From: Paraburkholderia kururiensis JCM 10599 = LMG 19447
GTDB lineage: Bacteria; Pseudomonadota; Gammaproteobacteria; Burkholderiales; Burkholderiaceae
DNA: 64,000 nt
Assembly: GCF_003986935.1 (NCBI RefSeq)
Contig: NZ_RJZE01000012.1
Location: forward strand, 1-64,000
Reading direction: 5' to 3'
A program made the position numbers and the translations under genes. Shown here piece after piece: positions 1 to 7,529 of this stretch (the first letter of the stretch is position 1; the number at the start of each line of letters is the position of its first letter). Below the pieces are notes generated by a model that saw only the letters and a program-made list of their open reading frames with translations, was not told the origin of the DNA and searched no databases.

Positions 1-106
1 GATGATCCTGCGCAAGCTGCGGCTTTTTTACGCCCTGATTCTCGTCGCTTTGCTTGGCTTCGAAACTGCTACGCAGTCGGCAGCGTGAACTCATTTGCCG
101 AGCAAA

Positions 107-853
107 ATGAATTGTTCAGGGCCGACTAAGTATGATGGAAAGAATGTCAGACTTTACGGCAACATTTATTCGGAAAAACCAAATTTCAAGAAAGCGGCGG
201 ATATGCTATTCGATAATCGCGCGCGTGAAAAACTAGAATGGTACAAAGTAGAGAGGCAGAAATTTTTCGACAAACGATACAATAAGGAGACACATGGAAA
301 ACGATCAATTCATCGAAATATTAAGGTCCACACTTCAAGACGTTCAAACGAACCAAAAAGCTACAATCGCTTTACAACAACAAGTCAGCGCATTGCAGCA
401 AGACTGGCAGCAACTTCAAAAACAGATGCTGAACATGCAAGTCGACCAAGAAACCCAATCACTCAAAACCAAAATTCTCAACAATCGAGTGGTGAATTAC
501 TTGGAAAACAAACCGCATCAATAAGCGCGCTCATCGAGCAAAATGCCAAGAACTCAAGTGAGTTGCGAGCGAACGGCGAGAAGAACTCAGCCAATCAACC
601 ATCTACAAGCGCAGCACCATCAGGATCGAGCGATAATTCATCCATGAAGGTTGCTTTGGGTAGTAGATTGACTGAGCTTTTGGCGACACTCGCCAATGAG
701 CTTGATCCCGCCAAACAAGCCGAACTACGAGGTCAGATCAACGAAGTGAGACGTCAGATCGCCGATCTTGAATTTCAAGAATTTCGAGCGAAATCCACAG
801 TTGGGAGTCATCCTTTTCGATGGAGCCACGATGATCAAAAATATTCTCATTGA
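107..853 (+). CDS. Hypothetical protein, reading frame uncertain
   Basis: An open frame of about 248 codons runs from ATG 107 (TTG 95 is an alternative start). The first 60 or so codons read like protein, and so does the last third, where residues about 180-228 form a Leu/Glu/Arg-rich helix likely to be a coiled coil. The middle third looks like the out-of-frame shadow of the coiled-coil frame at 294-524. The locus may therefore be one long gene, two overlapping genes, or a gene split by a frame change. I recognise no domain. The DNA is clearly more AT-rich than the chromosome to the right, as expected for transferred DNA. Function unknown. Confidence 0.35.
   Translation: MNCSGPTKYDGKNVRLYGNIYSEKPNFKKAADMLFDNRAREKLEWYKVERQKFFDKRYNKETHGKRSIHRNIKVHTSRRSNEPKSYNRFTTTSQRIAARLAATSKTDAEHASRPRNPITQNQNSQQSSGELLGKQTASISALIEQNAKNSSELRANGEKNSANQPSTSAAPSGSSDNSSMKVALGSRLTELLATLANELDPAKQAELRGQINEVRRQIADLEFQEFRAKSTVGSHPFRWSHDDQKYSH
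294..524 (+). CDS. Small coiled-coil protein, hypothetical
   Basis: A 76-residue frame starts at ATG 294, four bases after a good ribosome binding site, AAGGAG (284-289). The product is nearly all helix, rich in Gln, Leu and Val with heptad-like spacing (residues about 10-55), so a short coiled coil is likely. It overlaps the longer frame 107-853 in another phase. Past its stop the other phase becomes the more protein-like one, so a -1 frame change near 480-520, natural or mutational, would give a larger protein of about 185 residues. I saw no classic slippery heptamer there. Function unknown. Confidence 0.45.
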   Translation: MENDQFIEILRSTLQDVQTNQKATIALQQQVSALQQDWQQLQKQMLNMQVDQETQSLKTKILNNRVVNYLENKPHQ

Positions 854-901
854 CAATTAACGAAATTTATTGTTTTATTAATTGTCAACGGTAATTTAAT
901 C

Positions 902-1015
902 ATGCATGTTTTCACTGAGTATTTTGTCCCCCTTCTTGTAGCACTTTTTTTGGCGTTTCTTTTGGATCGGGTAATTGACTGGCTTGATCGCCGAGATCAT
1001 TCAGATGATTGCTAG
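902..1015 (+). CDS. Tiny single-span membrane protein candidate
   Basis: A 37-residue frame with one strongly hydrophobic stretch (about residues 4-22, rich in Leu, Val and Phe) followed by a charged tail rich in Asp and Arg. That pattern fits a small single-pass inner-membrane protein. The ribosome binding site is weak, so this may be chance. It lies between the coiled-coil locus and the convergent protease/membrane pair. No family recognised. Confidence 0.3.
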   Translation: MHVFTEYFVPLLVALFLAFLLDRVIDWLDRRDHSDDC

Positions 1016-1067
1016 AAAGATCGTCGGAAGTAGACTCTCCTTTTTTGCCTTCATCAACTACCGGCTT

Positions 1068-1340
1068 TTATTTCTTAATTTTCGTTGAGTTCAACAATGC
1101 GCTAGACGCGACAAAATTTGCTCCAATACTAGCAACTATTAAGAAAAAATTCTTCAAAAAATCGGCAAGCTCTGCTTTTGGGTGCGTCTCACTTATATAC
1201 ATATAGAGCGAACTGAACAAACCGCAAAATATCAGAGATACCCCCCAACGCAGTGTAGTTGCGTCACTTTTTTTATTTGAAATCCTCCACAAACCAAGAG
1301 CCAGAACTGCGAAACAAAGAAATATCAACAATGCAGTCAT
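1068..1340 (-). CDS. Small integral membrane protein coupled to a serine protease
   Basis: A 90-residue protein with about three predicted transmembrane helices (residues about 3-18, 31-49 and 62-84) joined by short Lys/Asp-rich loops. Its ATG shares one base with the stop of the upstream protease gene (TAATG arrangement), so the two are almost surely translated together. A membrane partner for a cytoplasmic trypsin-like protease suggests a sensor/effector pair. I know no named family for this protein, so the role is inferred from context only. The DNA is AT-rich. Confidence 0.72.
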   Translation of the reverse strand: MTALLIFLCFAVLALGLWRISNKKSDATTLRWGVSLIFCGLFSSLYMYISETHPKAELADFLKNFFLIVASIGANFVASSALLNSTKIKK

Positions 1341-2137
1341 TATCTCGCGCTCGTTAGTTGTCGAATGAAACCCAATACATGCGCCAACTTTGTTGCGAAT
1401 CCGTAGTACATGTTCGCCCTGTTATGCATCTCGATGAACACTCCCTCAAGAAAAATTTCCTCTGAATCCGAATAAATTGGAACTTTCCACATAGGACCGC
1501 CGCTCATACCCTTCGGGCTAATCGGTACGTTTTGATGTGCCCCCCGATTACTAATCCCATCTTGAAGCTGAATTACGACATGATCTTCGGGGCTTTTTTT
1601 GAAATTTTTAAAATTAACCTCCCCGCCCGCATCCGGAATATCAGCAAATGCGTACACATACAAGTGCAGTACATTTTTTTTACTCACAACGCTTTTATTT
1701 CGACTTGCCGGATATCCAGTCAAAATTCGTTGCGAATTCTGCGCGCCTGACCGTGAATCCACAAACATAGATGCGTCGACAACATTAATTCCATGCTTCA
1801 AACTAAAATCTGACGGAATTTCAATAATAGCCATGTCCAAATGATCTTGACCGTTTTTGTCAAGAGCAGTTGAAATGATATTTTCTGGTATATGAATGAC
1901 TGATGATGAGCCTCGAGTTAGCAAACGATTTTTCGAGCTATCAAAATCTTTAAGCGCATGTGCGGCAGAAATCAAATATTCGCGACCATTGACTCTGATG
2001 AAAAAACCGCTGGCAAATAAATTAATTTCTTGTGCACCACCCGATTCGTACATTAATGGGTATGTGAACGATTGTGCCCGGGCAAGAGCCGGTGCAATTT
2101 TCTCAAACGCCATCTCATTCTGTCCGTCATCTATCAT
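1340..2137 (-). CDS. Trypsin-like serine protease
   Basis: A 265-residue protein of the trypsin/HtrA-like peptidase fold. The triad can be read directly: His60 in SAAHAL after a typical beta-strand pair, Asp101 in DHLDMAII, and Ser212 in GMSGGPMW (G-x-S-G-G-P). There is no signal peptide, so it probably acts in the cytoplasm or at the inner face of the membrane. No PDZ or other regulatory domain is visible. It is followed by a coupled small membrane protein. Cytoplasmic trypsin-like proteases occur in several bacterial immune systems as proteolytic effectors. That role here is an inference from the mobile, AT-rich setting; the protease call itself is strong. Confidence 0.85.
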   Translation of the reverse strand: MIDDGQNEMAFEKIAPALARAQSFTYPLMYESGGAQEINLFASGFFIRVNGREYLISAAHALKDFDSSKNRLLTRGSSSVIHIPENIISTALDKNGQDHLDMAIIEIPSDFSLKHGINVVDASMFVDSRSGAQNSQRILTGYPASRNKSVVSKKNVLHLYVYAFADIPDAGGEVNFKNFKKSPEDHVVIQLQDGISNRGAHQNVPISPKGMSGGPMWKVPIYSDSEEIFLEGVFIEMHNRANMYYGFATKLAHVLGFIRQLTSAR

Positions 2138-2341
2138 CTGATCGCTTCCTCAATTCTCATGCCCGAGTGTCCAATCATCATCGCACATTGTTCAGATGGT
2201 AACTAGGGTTGGCTGGACGAATTTGGGGACAGGTGGTACAGTTTGTCCACCAAAACTTTGACGCTGCGACACAGCAAAAGTCGAGCCGAACTCTTTGATT
2301 TATAAGGAAATTTGCTTGGTGTAGCGCAAACAGGGCACAAG

Positions 2342-2361
2342 TCCCTGATTCGCCACCAAAT
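2342..2361 (+). repeat. Attachment-site-like direct repeat, copy 1
   Basis: TCCCTGATTCGCCACCAAAT is present here and again, identical over all 20 bases, at 9647-9666. Each copy sits about 80-120 bp upstream of a DUF6538-type tyrosine integrase and just before a hairpin terminator. An att core or integrase binding site is the simplest reading. No tRNA fold was found around it. Confidence 0.65.
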
Positions 2362-2363
2362 GC

Positions 2364-2401
2364 AAAAAGCCCTGTAAGTCCCTGGACTTGCAGGGCTTTT
2401 T
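2364..2401 (+). terminator. Rho-independent terminator before integrase 1
   Basis: The arms AAAAAGCCCTG (2364-2374) and CAGGGCTTTTT (2391-2401) pair perfectly and enclose a second stem, AAGTCC/GGACTT. The hairpin ends in a T-run. It would stop transcription entering the integrase from the left; a related hairpin stands before the second integrase. Confidence 0.8.
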
Positions 2402-2447
2402 CTATTCCCGGCTGGCGAAGCGACTTCAAAACTCGACTTCACGGGTT

Positions 2448-2459
2448 ATTCGCCACCAA
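2448..2459 (+). repeat. Partial att-like copy overlapping the integrase start
   Basis: ATTCGCCACCAA repeats the core of the 20-bp att-like sequence and runs into the ATG of the integrase at 2459. If the integrase binds this core, it could repress its own expression here. Confidence 0.45.
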
Positions 2460-4048
2460 TGCCGACCCCGCGCCTGGCCTCCCGGCTGCATCGCAGCCGC
2501 TATGGCGTCTTTCACTTCCGCTTCATCCTTCCCCCTGCTTTCGCCGCTATCTGCAACCGGCGCGAAATCTGGCACTCATTGCGGACACGCGACCCTGACA
2601 AAGCTAAACTTCTTGCCTACGTGCTGAATGCAAAAGTGAGTGCCCTGCTGATGAGCAAGCCCGATCCCGAACTGGTTAGGAAACTGCTGAACACCCCGGC
2701 AAGCGAGATCAAGAAGAACGCCCTTGACTTCACGCTCCACGGCGTGAAAGTCGGCGGCGTGCAAATCGAACGGATCGAACTCGATAACTCCACGCCCGAA
2801 GCGTTGGAACGGGATCAGGCTGCATTGAACGCGTTCATCGCAACGCACTCACCTACTCCCATTGCAGTCATCGACCCGGAAGAGGTCGCACGCCAAGCCG
2901 CCGAAGCCGCAAATCTTCGCCCGACATACTTGGCGTCGAAATCCCCTGAACTGGCCGAATGCGTCAGGCAGTATCTGACCGCCCACGTTGGACTTTCGCC
3001 CGCGAGCAGGAAAGACTACACAAACTGCCTGAACCGCTTTGCGGCTTGGGCCAGCGAAGTAACGCCGATCCAGATGCTGGACCGCAACGACCTGCGGCAA
3101 TACTTTGAATACCTGTCCTGGCTGCCGACGAACTACGAAAAGCGCAAAGCCAAGGACTTCGGCGGAATGGATGCAAAGGAGTTCGTCAGGCGCGCGATGG
3201 ATAGCGGCATTCGCCCCAGGGACGCCATCAGTGCTACGACGCAGAAGGTTCAGCAGGTAACGTTGAACGGCTTCTTTCAGTGGCTGATTGATACCGGGAT
3301 TTACAAAGGCGACAACCCGGCCCGCGCCCTCGTCAAACTGACCAAACAGCAGCGCGAAAAGGAAGCGGCAGGCAGCGGCTATGAGCAGTTCACGCCGGAA
3401 GAGCTCGGGAAGATTTTCGATCCGGCCAACTTCCTGCCATTCGCCACGCGCCCAGAGGATTACTACTGCACCCAGTTGGGGCTATACACCGGGGCTCGGC
3501 TGGAAGAACTCTGCCAGTTGAGAGTTGACGATATTTTCAAGGAAGGCGGATTTACCTTCCTTCGCATTCGCCCCGATCATACGGGCGATGACGCGACTGA
3601 AACCCGCGTTAAGAACACCAACAGTGTGCGGAATATCCCACTCGCTAAGGCCGTGCTTGCGACATCTTTCTTGGAATGGGTTGAAGCGAGAAAATCAGTA
3701 GGGAAAATACGCCTTTTTGATCTGAACCGGGATCATATCGGCAAACATTCAAAGAACATATCCCGCAGGTTCGGCGAATATCTTACGTCGATTGGCATTA
3801 AGACGAGCCGTAGAAAATCGTTCCACTCATTCCGAAGCAATGCCATTGATAAAATGCAAAAGGAACGCGTTAGCCAGAAAGCATCCGAGCAGTTTGCTGG
3901 ACATGCTCCGTCCAGCATTCAACGGCAGCGATATTCGAGGGAACCGCTTAGCAACGTGGCGTTGGCAGAACAAACGCTTGAAGTATTGGTTTTTCCTGCC
4001 GTGGACACAGCAAAGCTACGCAACCCGGCAATCCTGCAACTTGCGTAA
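2459..4048 (+). CDS. DUF6538-type tyrosine recombinase/integrase
   Basis: A 529-residue site-specific recombinase. The N-terminus has the short DUF6538-like strand segment (SRYGVFHFRF) found at the front of this integrase group, then a SAM-like core-binding domain (about 165-290) and the C-terminal catalytic domain. Catalytic residues visible are Arg near 346 (YTGARLEEL), His-x-x-Arg near 457-460 (FHSFR), His near 482 (AGH) and the Tyr nucleophile near 492 (RYSR). It should insert and excise element B. It lies next to an att-like repeat and heads a run of plasmid and cargo genes. Confidence 0.92.
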   Translation: MPTPRLASRLHRSRYGVFHFRFILPPAFAAICNRREIWHSLRTRDPDKAKLLAYVLNAKVSALLMSKPDPELVRKLLNTPASEIKKNALDFTLHGVKVGGVQIERIELDNSTPEALERDQAALNAFIATHSPTPIAVIDPEEVARQAAEAANLRPTYLASKSPELAECVRQYLTAHVGLSPASRKDYTNCLNRFAAWASEVTPIQMLDRNDLRQYFEYLSWLPTNYEKRKAKDFGGMDAKEFVRRAMDSGIRPRDAISATTQKVQQVTLNGFFQWLIDTGIYKGDNPARALVKLTKQQREKEAAGSGYEQFTPEELGKIFDPANFLPFATRPEDYYCTQLGLYTGARLEELCQLRVDDIFKEGGFTFLRIRPDHTGDDATETRVKNTNSVRNIPLAKAVLATSFLEWVEARKSVGKIRLFDLNRDHIGKHSKNISRRFGEYLTSIGIKTSRRKSFHSFRSNAIDKMQKERVSQKASEQFAGHAPSSIQRQRYSREPLSNVALAEQTLEVLVFPAVDTAKLRNPAILQLA

Positions 4049-4093
4049 TCAGATAGTTGTTAAAGAAAACAACCCAACCTGACAGGCCTCACA

Positions 4094-4444
4094 ATGGACA
4101 AAATCAGCTTTCTAGTTCAGGGATCGGCCAACGAACCATACGAAGTTACGTTTGAGCGGGAAAATAACCAGATAGCAGCTTTTTGCACCTGTCCGGCTGG
4201 GGCAAACGGAACATACTGCAAACACAGACTTTTCATCCTTGACGGCGTCATTTCTGGCATAGTCAGCGACAACGCCGATCAGGCCGTTACCGTTGCATCA
4301 TGGCTTCGCGGATCGAACCTAGCAGCAGATATAGAAAATCTAAGTGAGGCCGAGCGCGTGCTCGAACAAGCGAAAAGCAACGTGAACAAAGCGAAGAAAA
4401 ATTTGGCCGCAGCAATGATGAGGCGGAAATATAATGCTAATTGA
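4094..4444 (+). CDS. SWIM-type zinc-finger protein
   Basis: A 116-residue protein. Residues about 32-48 hold the SWIM signature C-x-C-(n)-C-x-H (FCTCPAG...YCKH), a small zinc-binding fold that contacts DNA or protein. The C-terminal half is a charged helix (about 76-112), probably a coiled coil. It starts 45 bp after the integrase stop on the same strand, and its end overlaps the next gene by 11 bases, so the two probably act together. SWIM domains occur in helicase partners and recombination proteins. The exact role here is unknown, and a defence or element-maintenance function is only a guess. Confidence 0.75.
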   Translation: MDKISFLVQGSANEPYEVTFERENNQIAAFCTCPAGANGTYCKHRLFILDGVISGIVSDNADQAVTVASWLRGSNLAADIENLSEAERVLEQAKSNVNKAKKNLAAAMMRRKYNAN

Positions 4445-5015
4445 AAATCAAAAGAGGAAGCGCATTCCATTCAAATCCATCAACTTCTCCGATACCCGGG
4501 GTGGCGTCAGTGGATTTGCAGAGAACTGGTTTTTCTGGGTTCATACGTCCTTCAAGAATGCACTAGACGTTGGGCATAATGAATATATTGATAAAGCCAA
4601 AACGCTAGCACTGCGCGACAAAAAGTCTTTCGAGCTTTTTGGCCTATCTCACGATGCATTAAAGCGAGAAATCGGAAATAAATACTCCGATGACAAGAGA
4701 CACAAACAAATCATGCGTTATGCGATACGATACCTTGAAGAAACCGAGGGATCCCCACCACTTTACGCATTTCGAGAAACAGATGGCTTTGAAAGCCGTT
4801 CGGGAGAATGGTATATTCAGATTGATCAAGCTAGCGCAGACACAGAAGAGAAAGAAGGCAACGTTGGATTTAAGCTATATGGGCGCGACATAGATCCGCA
4901 ACCGGGATCTAAAAAGTGGATTGAAAAACGTTGGCTAACCACGTCACAAAAGGATTTTGTTTTACTATTGCGAAGCGGCCGTAGCGCGGTTGTTGATCTA
5001 GAAAATTTTGAGTAA
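4434..5015 (+). CDS. Hypothetical protein coupled to the SWIM protein
   Basis: A 193-residue soluble protein with no family I recognise. It overlaps the SWIM gene by 11 bases, which suggests translational coupling. It is rich in charged and aromatic residues, with no signal peptide or membrane span. The N-terminal part has FSDTRGGVSGFAENWFFWVH, and the C-terminal third looks like a mixed alpha/beta fold. The DNA is AT-rich relative to the integrase and the downstream plasmid genes, so the pair may be cargo gained separately. Confidence 0.68.
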   Translation: MLIENQKRKRIPFKSINFSDTRGGVSGFAENWFFWVHTSFKNALDVGHNEYIDKAKTLALRDKKSFELFGLSHDALKREIGNKYSDDKRHKQIMRYAIRYLEETEGSPPLYAFRETDGFESRSGEWYIQIDQASADTEEKEGNVGFKLYGRDIDPQPGSKKWIEKRWLTTSQKDFVLLLRSGRSAVVDLENFE

Positions 5016-5355
5016 TGTTGAAATGGGGAAAATGAAACATGACTATTTGCCATTTTTGACATGAACAGCGAGAAACGCGACGTCACTTGCGCAAACATTC
5101 AAATCATAGCGCATTATAAAGGCAGTGTTTTTTCGTGTCCGGCAATATTCCTCCCGCTCCTAAAAGCGCCGTCGAGGCCATGCAACTCACCTATGATTTT
5201 GTAGAGTGCGATGCTGGTCAACCAAGATTAGAAGAATTTTTGAACGTGGACTGACTGAGAAAAATGGCATTTGACGCGAATGCATAGCCCGCAGAGGATT
5301 GCCGTCATCGGGGCAATCCTCGCACTCGCGGCCAGCGAGAACCAATGCCAGCGAT
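5016..5355. other. Intergenic, one possible very short ORF
   Basis: No convincing gene. The only coding-like stretch is the short frame at 5135-5254, listed separately. The region separates the SWIM pair from the convergent XRE regulator gene. Confidence 0.5.
5135..5254 (+). CDS. Very short ORF or gene remnant
   Basis: A 39-residue frame from GTG 5135 with protein-like composition (MQLTYDFVECDAGQPRLEEF near the middle). The ribosome binding site is poor, so this may be the end of a decayed gene rather than an active one. No family recognised. Confidence 0.22.
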   Translation: MSGNIPPAPKSAVEAMQLTYDFVECDAGQPRLEEFLNVD

Positions 5356-5598
5356 CTACGCACCGGCATTCATAAGCGCCTTTATGGCTGCATCTGGTTC
5401 AGCGCCGCAGGCACGGCACCAATCCAGATAGAGCAGCACATCCATGTAGCGCTCTCCGCGCTCAATCTTCGATAGATACGTTTGATGGACGCCCAAACGC
5501 TCAGCTAGCTGGATTTGGGTGAAGCCCGCACCTTGGCGCAATGCTTTCAGGTGGCTTTGGAGCGCTTGGTAACGGGGATGATGGATGGAGGGAAGCAT
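5356..5598 (-). CDS. XRE-family helix-turn-helix regulator
   Basis: An 80-residue protein that is essentially one HTH_3 domain: helices around residues 15-65 with the recognition segment AERLGVHQTYLSKIERGER. It has no effector domain, like small phage or plasmid repressors. A 40-bp near-perfect palindrome lies 24 bases upstream of its start and also upstream of the divergent gene at 5752, so it probably represses both itself and the plasmid-type genes to the right. Confidence 0.87.
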   Translation of the reverse strand: MLPSIHHPRYQALQSHLKALRQGAGFTQIQLAERLGVHQTYLSKIERGERYMDVLLYLDWCRACGAEPDAAIKALMNAGA

Positions 5599-5621
5599 CC
5601 GGCAATGCTCCCCGCAAGATC

Positions 5622-5661
5622 AAAATAAGCCACTATGGCTTACGCCATAATGGCTTATTTT
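5622..5661. promoter_or_regulatory. 40-bp palindromic operator of the XRE regulator
   Basis: The sequence is a dyad in which 18 of 20 base pairs match. It is built from repeated ATAAGCCA / TGGCTTAT half-sites with an inner ATGGC/GCCAT pair. It lies between the divergent XRE gene and the gene at 5752, as expected for an autoregulated operator that can bind two dimers. Confidence 0.62.
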
Positions 5662-5751
5662 GCGATACCATTCGGAACGGCAGGGCGAAGTCGCGCCCGC
5701 CGCAGACCGGGGCCAGCCCGGTAGCCCTTTGACCGATACGGCGTGAAAAAC

Positions 5752-6315
5752 ATGGCTAAACCTCTATACGACGTTGAACAAATCGACAGTCAGACAATGA
5801 AGTTCGCAGTTCGCCCGCTGCCTGCCTTCGGACTGTTCCGGAAAATCGTTATTTTCCTGCTCGTAATCGCCCTGTTCATCACCTGCGTGGCGATGAACCC
5901 CACGTTTGGCATTATCGTTACCGCTCTCACGGCCCTTTTTCTGCTCTGGGCTATGTTCGGGGCGTCGTGGAACCGCGGACGGCGCTTCACGCAGTTCACA
6001 GTCAGCCCGGCCGGTATCACGTTCATAGAAAACGGAGCGACAGCACAAACCCTGGCGCGAGTAGACATCGAACGTATGTATATCACTGCGCCCAAGGCCG
6101 GAGAAACCATGATCCACTCGGGATACGGAGCAGGCGGAGGCTACACGGGTATCAGCACCAGTCCGGGCATCAACGCGACGTTGGCTGATAGGTCGTGGCA
6201 AGTTATTGTGCAAGTGCGAGGCCAACAGCATTGGCTCGGCGGTGGATTGACCGAACCTATGGCTCGTTCTCTGTCGATGCAGGTTCAACGGGCGTTGAAC
6301 TCTACTCGTCAATGA
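5752..6315 (+). CDS. Two-span membrane protein with PH-like domain, hypothetical
   Basis: A 187-residue protein (GTG 5743 is an alternative start). Two adjacent transmembrane helices lie near residues 27-47 and 51-69, followed by a soluble beta-rich domain (about 80-185) that resembles bacterial PH-like domains, with the strand pattern FTVSPAGITFIENG. A Gly-rich loop lies at about 122-135. It sits between the XRE operator and the replication gene, so it belongs to the plasmid-like backbone. I cannot name a specific function. Confidence 0.72.
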   Translation: MAKPLYDVEQIDSQTMKFAVRPLPAFGLFRKIVIFLLVIALFITCVAMNPTFGIIVTALTALFLLWAMFGASWNRGRRFTQFTVSPAGITFIENGATAQTLARVDIERMYITAPKAGETMIHSGYGAGGGYTGISTSPGINATLADRSWQVIVQVRGQQHWLGGGLTEPMARSLSMQVQRALNSTRQ

Positions 6316-6645
6316 TCCACTAGGAAGAAGGGAAAGACGAAAGAGGAAGAGAAATAACTCTCTTTCCCTTGTAAACACCAGATTTTCCGTCCCAAATCTG
6401 GGACTGCCCGTCCCGGTGTCAGCGCAGATTTGCCGCGCAATCCGGGACGTTTTTCCCCAACTTGCGACACCCGCCGGAACGGCGGGCCGCTTCTCCCCCG
6501 GATGCCGCTGCTGCGGCATCCCGCCCCCGCAGGGGGCTTGCTTCCGCCCTTACTCCGATCTTGATGCCTTGTCAAAAAACCGCGTTATTTGACCTTCGGC
6601 GGCCAAACTGCGACCGTACAAGTCGTCATCAGCCGGAGACCTACC
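6316..6645. other. Plasmid-type control region with several dyads
   Basis: No gene. The stretch holds AAGGGAAAG (6328-6336) paired with CTTTCCCTT (6362-6370), the perfect dyad GTCCCA/TGGGAC (6389-6404), and CGTCCCGG (6409-6416) paired with CCGGGACG (6442-6449) followed by a T-run. This could be a terminator plus the origin or copy-control region of the rep gene that follows. Confidence 0.45.
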
Positions 6646-7296
6646 ATGTCCCACACGCTCCAAACCCTCGCAGCAGAAAGAGCCGAAGCCCCGAGCGCAA
6701 CGGTTTTCGACCTGAACGCTCATGTGAGAAGACTTCCGGCTAAGCCCAAGGCAGCAGGGCAGGAAAACCCGTTCGTCGCAGGGATGACGATCAAGACGAA
6801 AAAACGCCGCAGCACGCTCGAAGGCAAGACCCTCACCGACGAAGACGGCCAGGAACACGACGCGGAAACGAACGTAGTCGAGTTCCTCGACACCGCGCCG
6901 TTCATCAAAGTTTTCAGCGAAAACCTTTCACCGTTTCTCGCTCTCTCCCTCGGCGGCATGAAACTCCTGTTCGTGGTCATTTCCGAACTCGCTAAATCGC
7001 CTGGTAAAGACGAAATCTACCTGAACGAGAACAGCGCAATCGACCCGGCAACCGGCGCCGAAATCCTCAGCCGCAGTGCTTTTTATCGCGCTGTCTCCGA
7101 TCTCGTAAAACATGGGTTCATCGCCGGACAGAAAAACCGACCACACATGTATTTCGTAAATCCAAACCTGATTTTCAATGGTGATCGCGTCAAGTTCGCT
7201 AACTCATACATCCAGAAACACTCGCAACTTTCGGAACAAGATAAGCCGAAGGTTCTGAAAAACACCGCGAAGGTAGTGCAGCAACGGGTCGCCTGA
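6646..7296 (+). CDS. RepL-like plasmid replication initiator
   Basis: A 216-residue protein starting at ATG 6646, which has GGAG ten bases upstream; an ATG at 6589 lacks such a site. The C-terminal 100 residues look like a winged-helix domain ending in YFVNPNLIFNGDRVKF, which matches the YxxNPxxxFxGDR signature of RepL/Rep plasmid initiators. A conserved helix with SRSAFYRAVSDLVKHGFI fits the recognition helix region. It probably starts replication of the element in its circular form. It lies between a dyad-rich control region and the mobilization genes. Confidence 0.75.
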   Translation: MSHTLQTLAAERAEAPSATVFDLNAHVRRLPAKPKAAGQENPFVAGMTIKTKKRRSTLEGKTLTDEDGQEHDAETNVVEFLDTAPFIKVFSENLSPFLALSLGGMKLLFVVISELAKSPGKDEIYLNENSAIDPATGAEILSRSAFYRAVSDLVKHGFIAGQKNRPHMYFVNPNLIFNGDRVKFANSYIQKHSQLSEQDKPKVLKNTAKVVQQRVA

Positions 7297-7529
7297 TTGT
7301 TCGCATGGGCTGGCGGCAGCCACGGCTACCACCAGCCCACCGCGCAGCGTATCGGGCACTGCACAGGCGTCAAGGCCGAGCCGCTGCGCGGTCGCTCCGC
7401 GAGCCTTGACCCCTGCTCCGTTTTCCTCTGGCTAATCTGCTGTCGAGGTTGAACCCGTGCAGCAAAGCCAGCACACGCCACCAGCCGCCATTACGGCGGC
7501 GCTGTGCGGCGCGTCTGGCTCTCGCATCA

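Larger units (their letters stand above)
2138..2458. other. Intergenic junction upstream of integrase 1
   Basis: No gene seen. The stretch contains the promoter side of the protease gene, the 20-bp repeat at 2342-2361, a strong terminator at 2364-2401 and a second partial repeat copy at 2448-2459. It is probably the boundary between elements A and B and the arm-site region of the first integrase. Confidence 0.6.

Noticed and set aside
470..524. Programmed -1 frameshift signal
   Set aside because: No X-XXY-YYZ heptamer occurs in the right phase in the overlap of the two left-edge frames, so a programmed event is not supported.
2342..2361. att-like repeat as the 3' end of a tRNA or tmRNA
   Set aside because: The GCCACCA ending is suggestive, but no T-arm, cloverleaf or tmRNA structure could be drawn from the bases before it.
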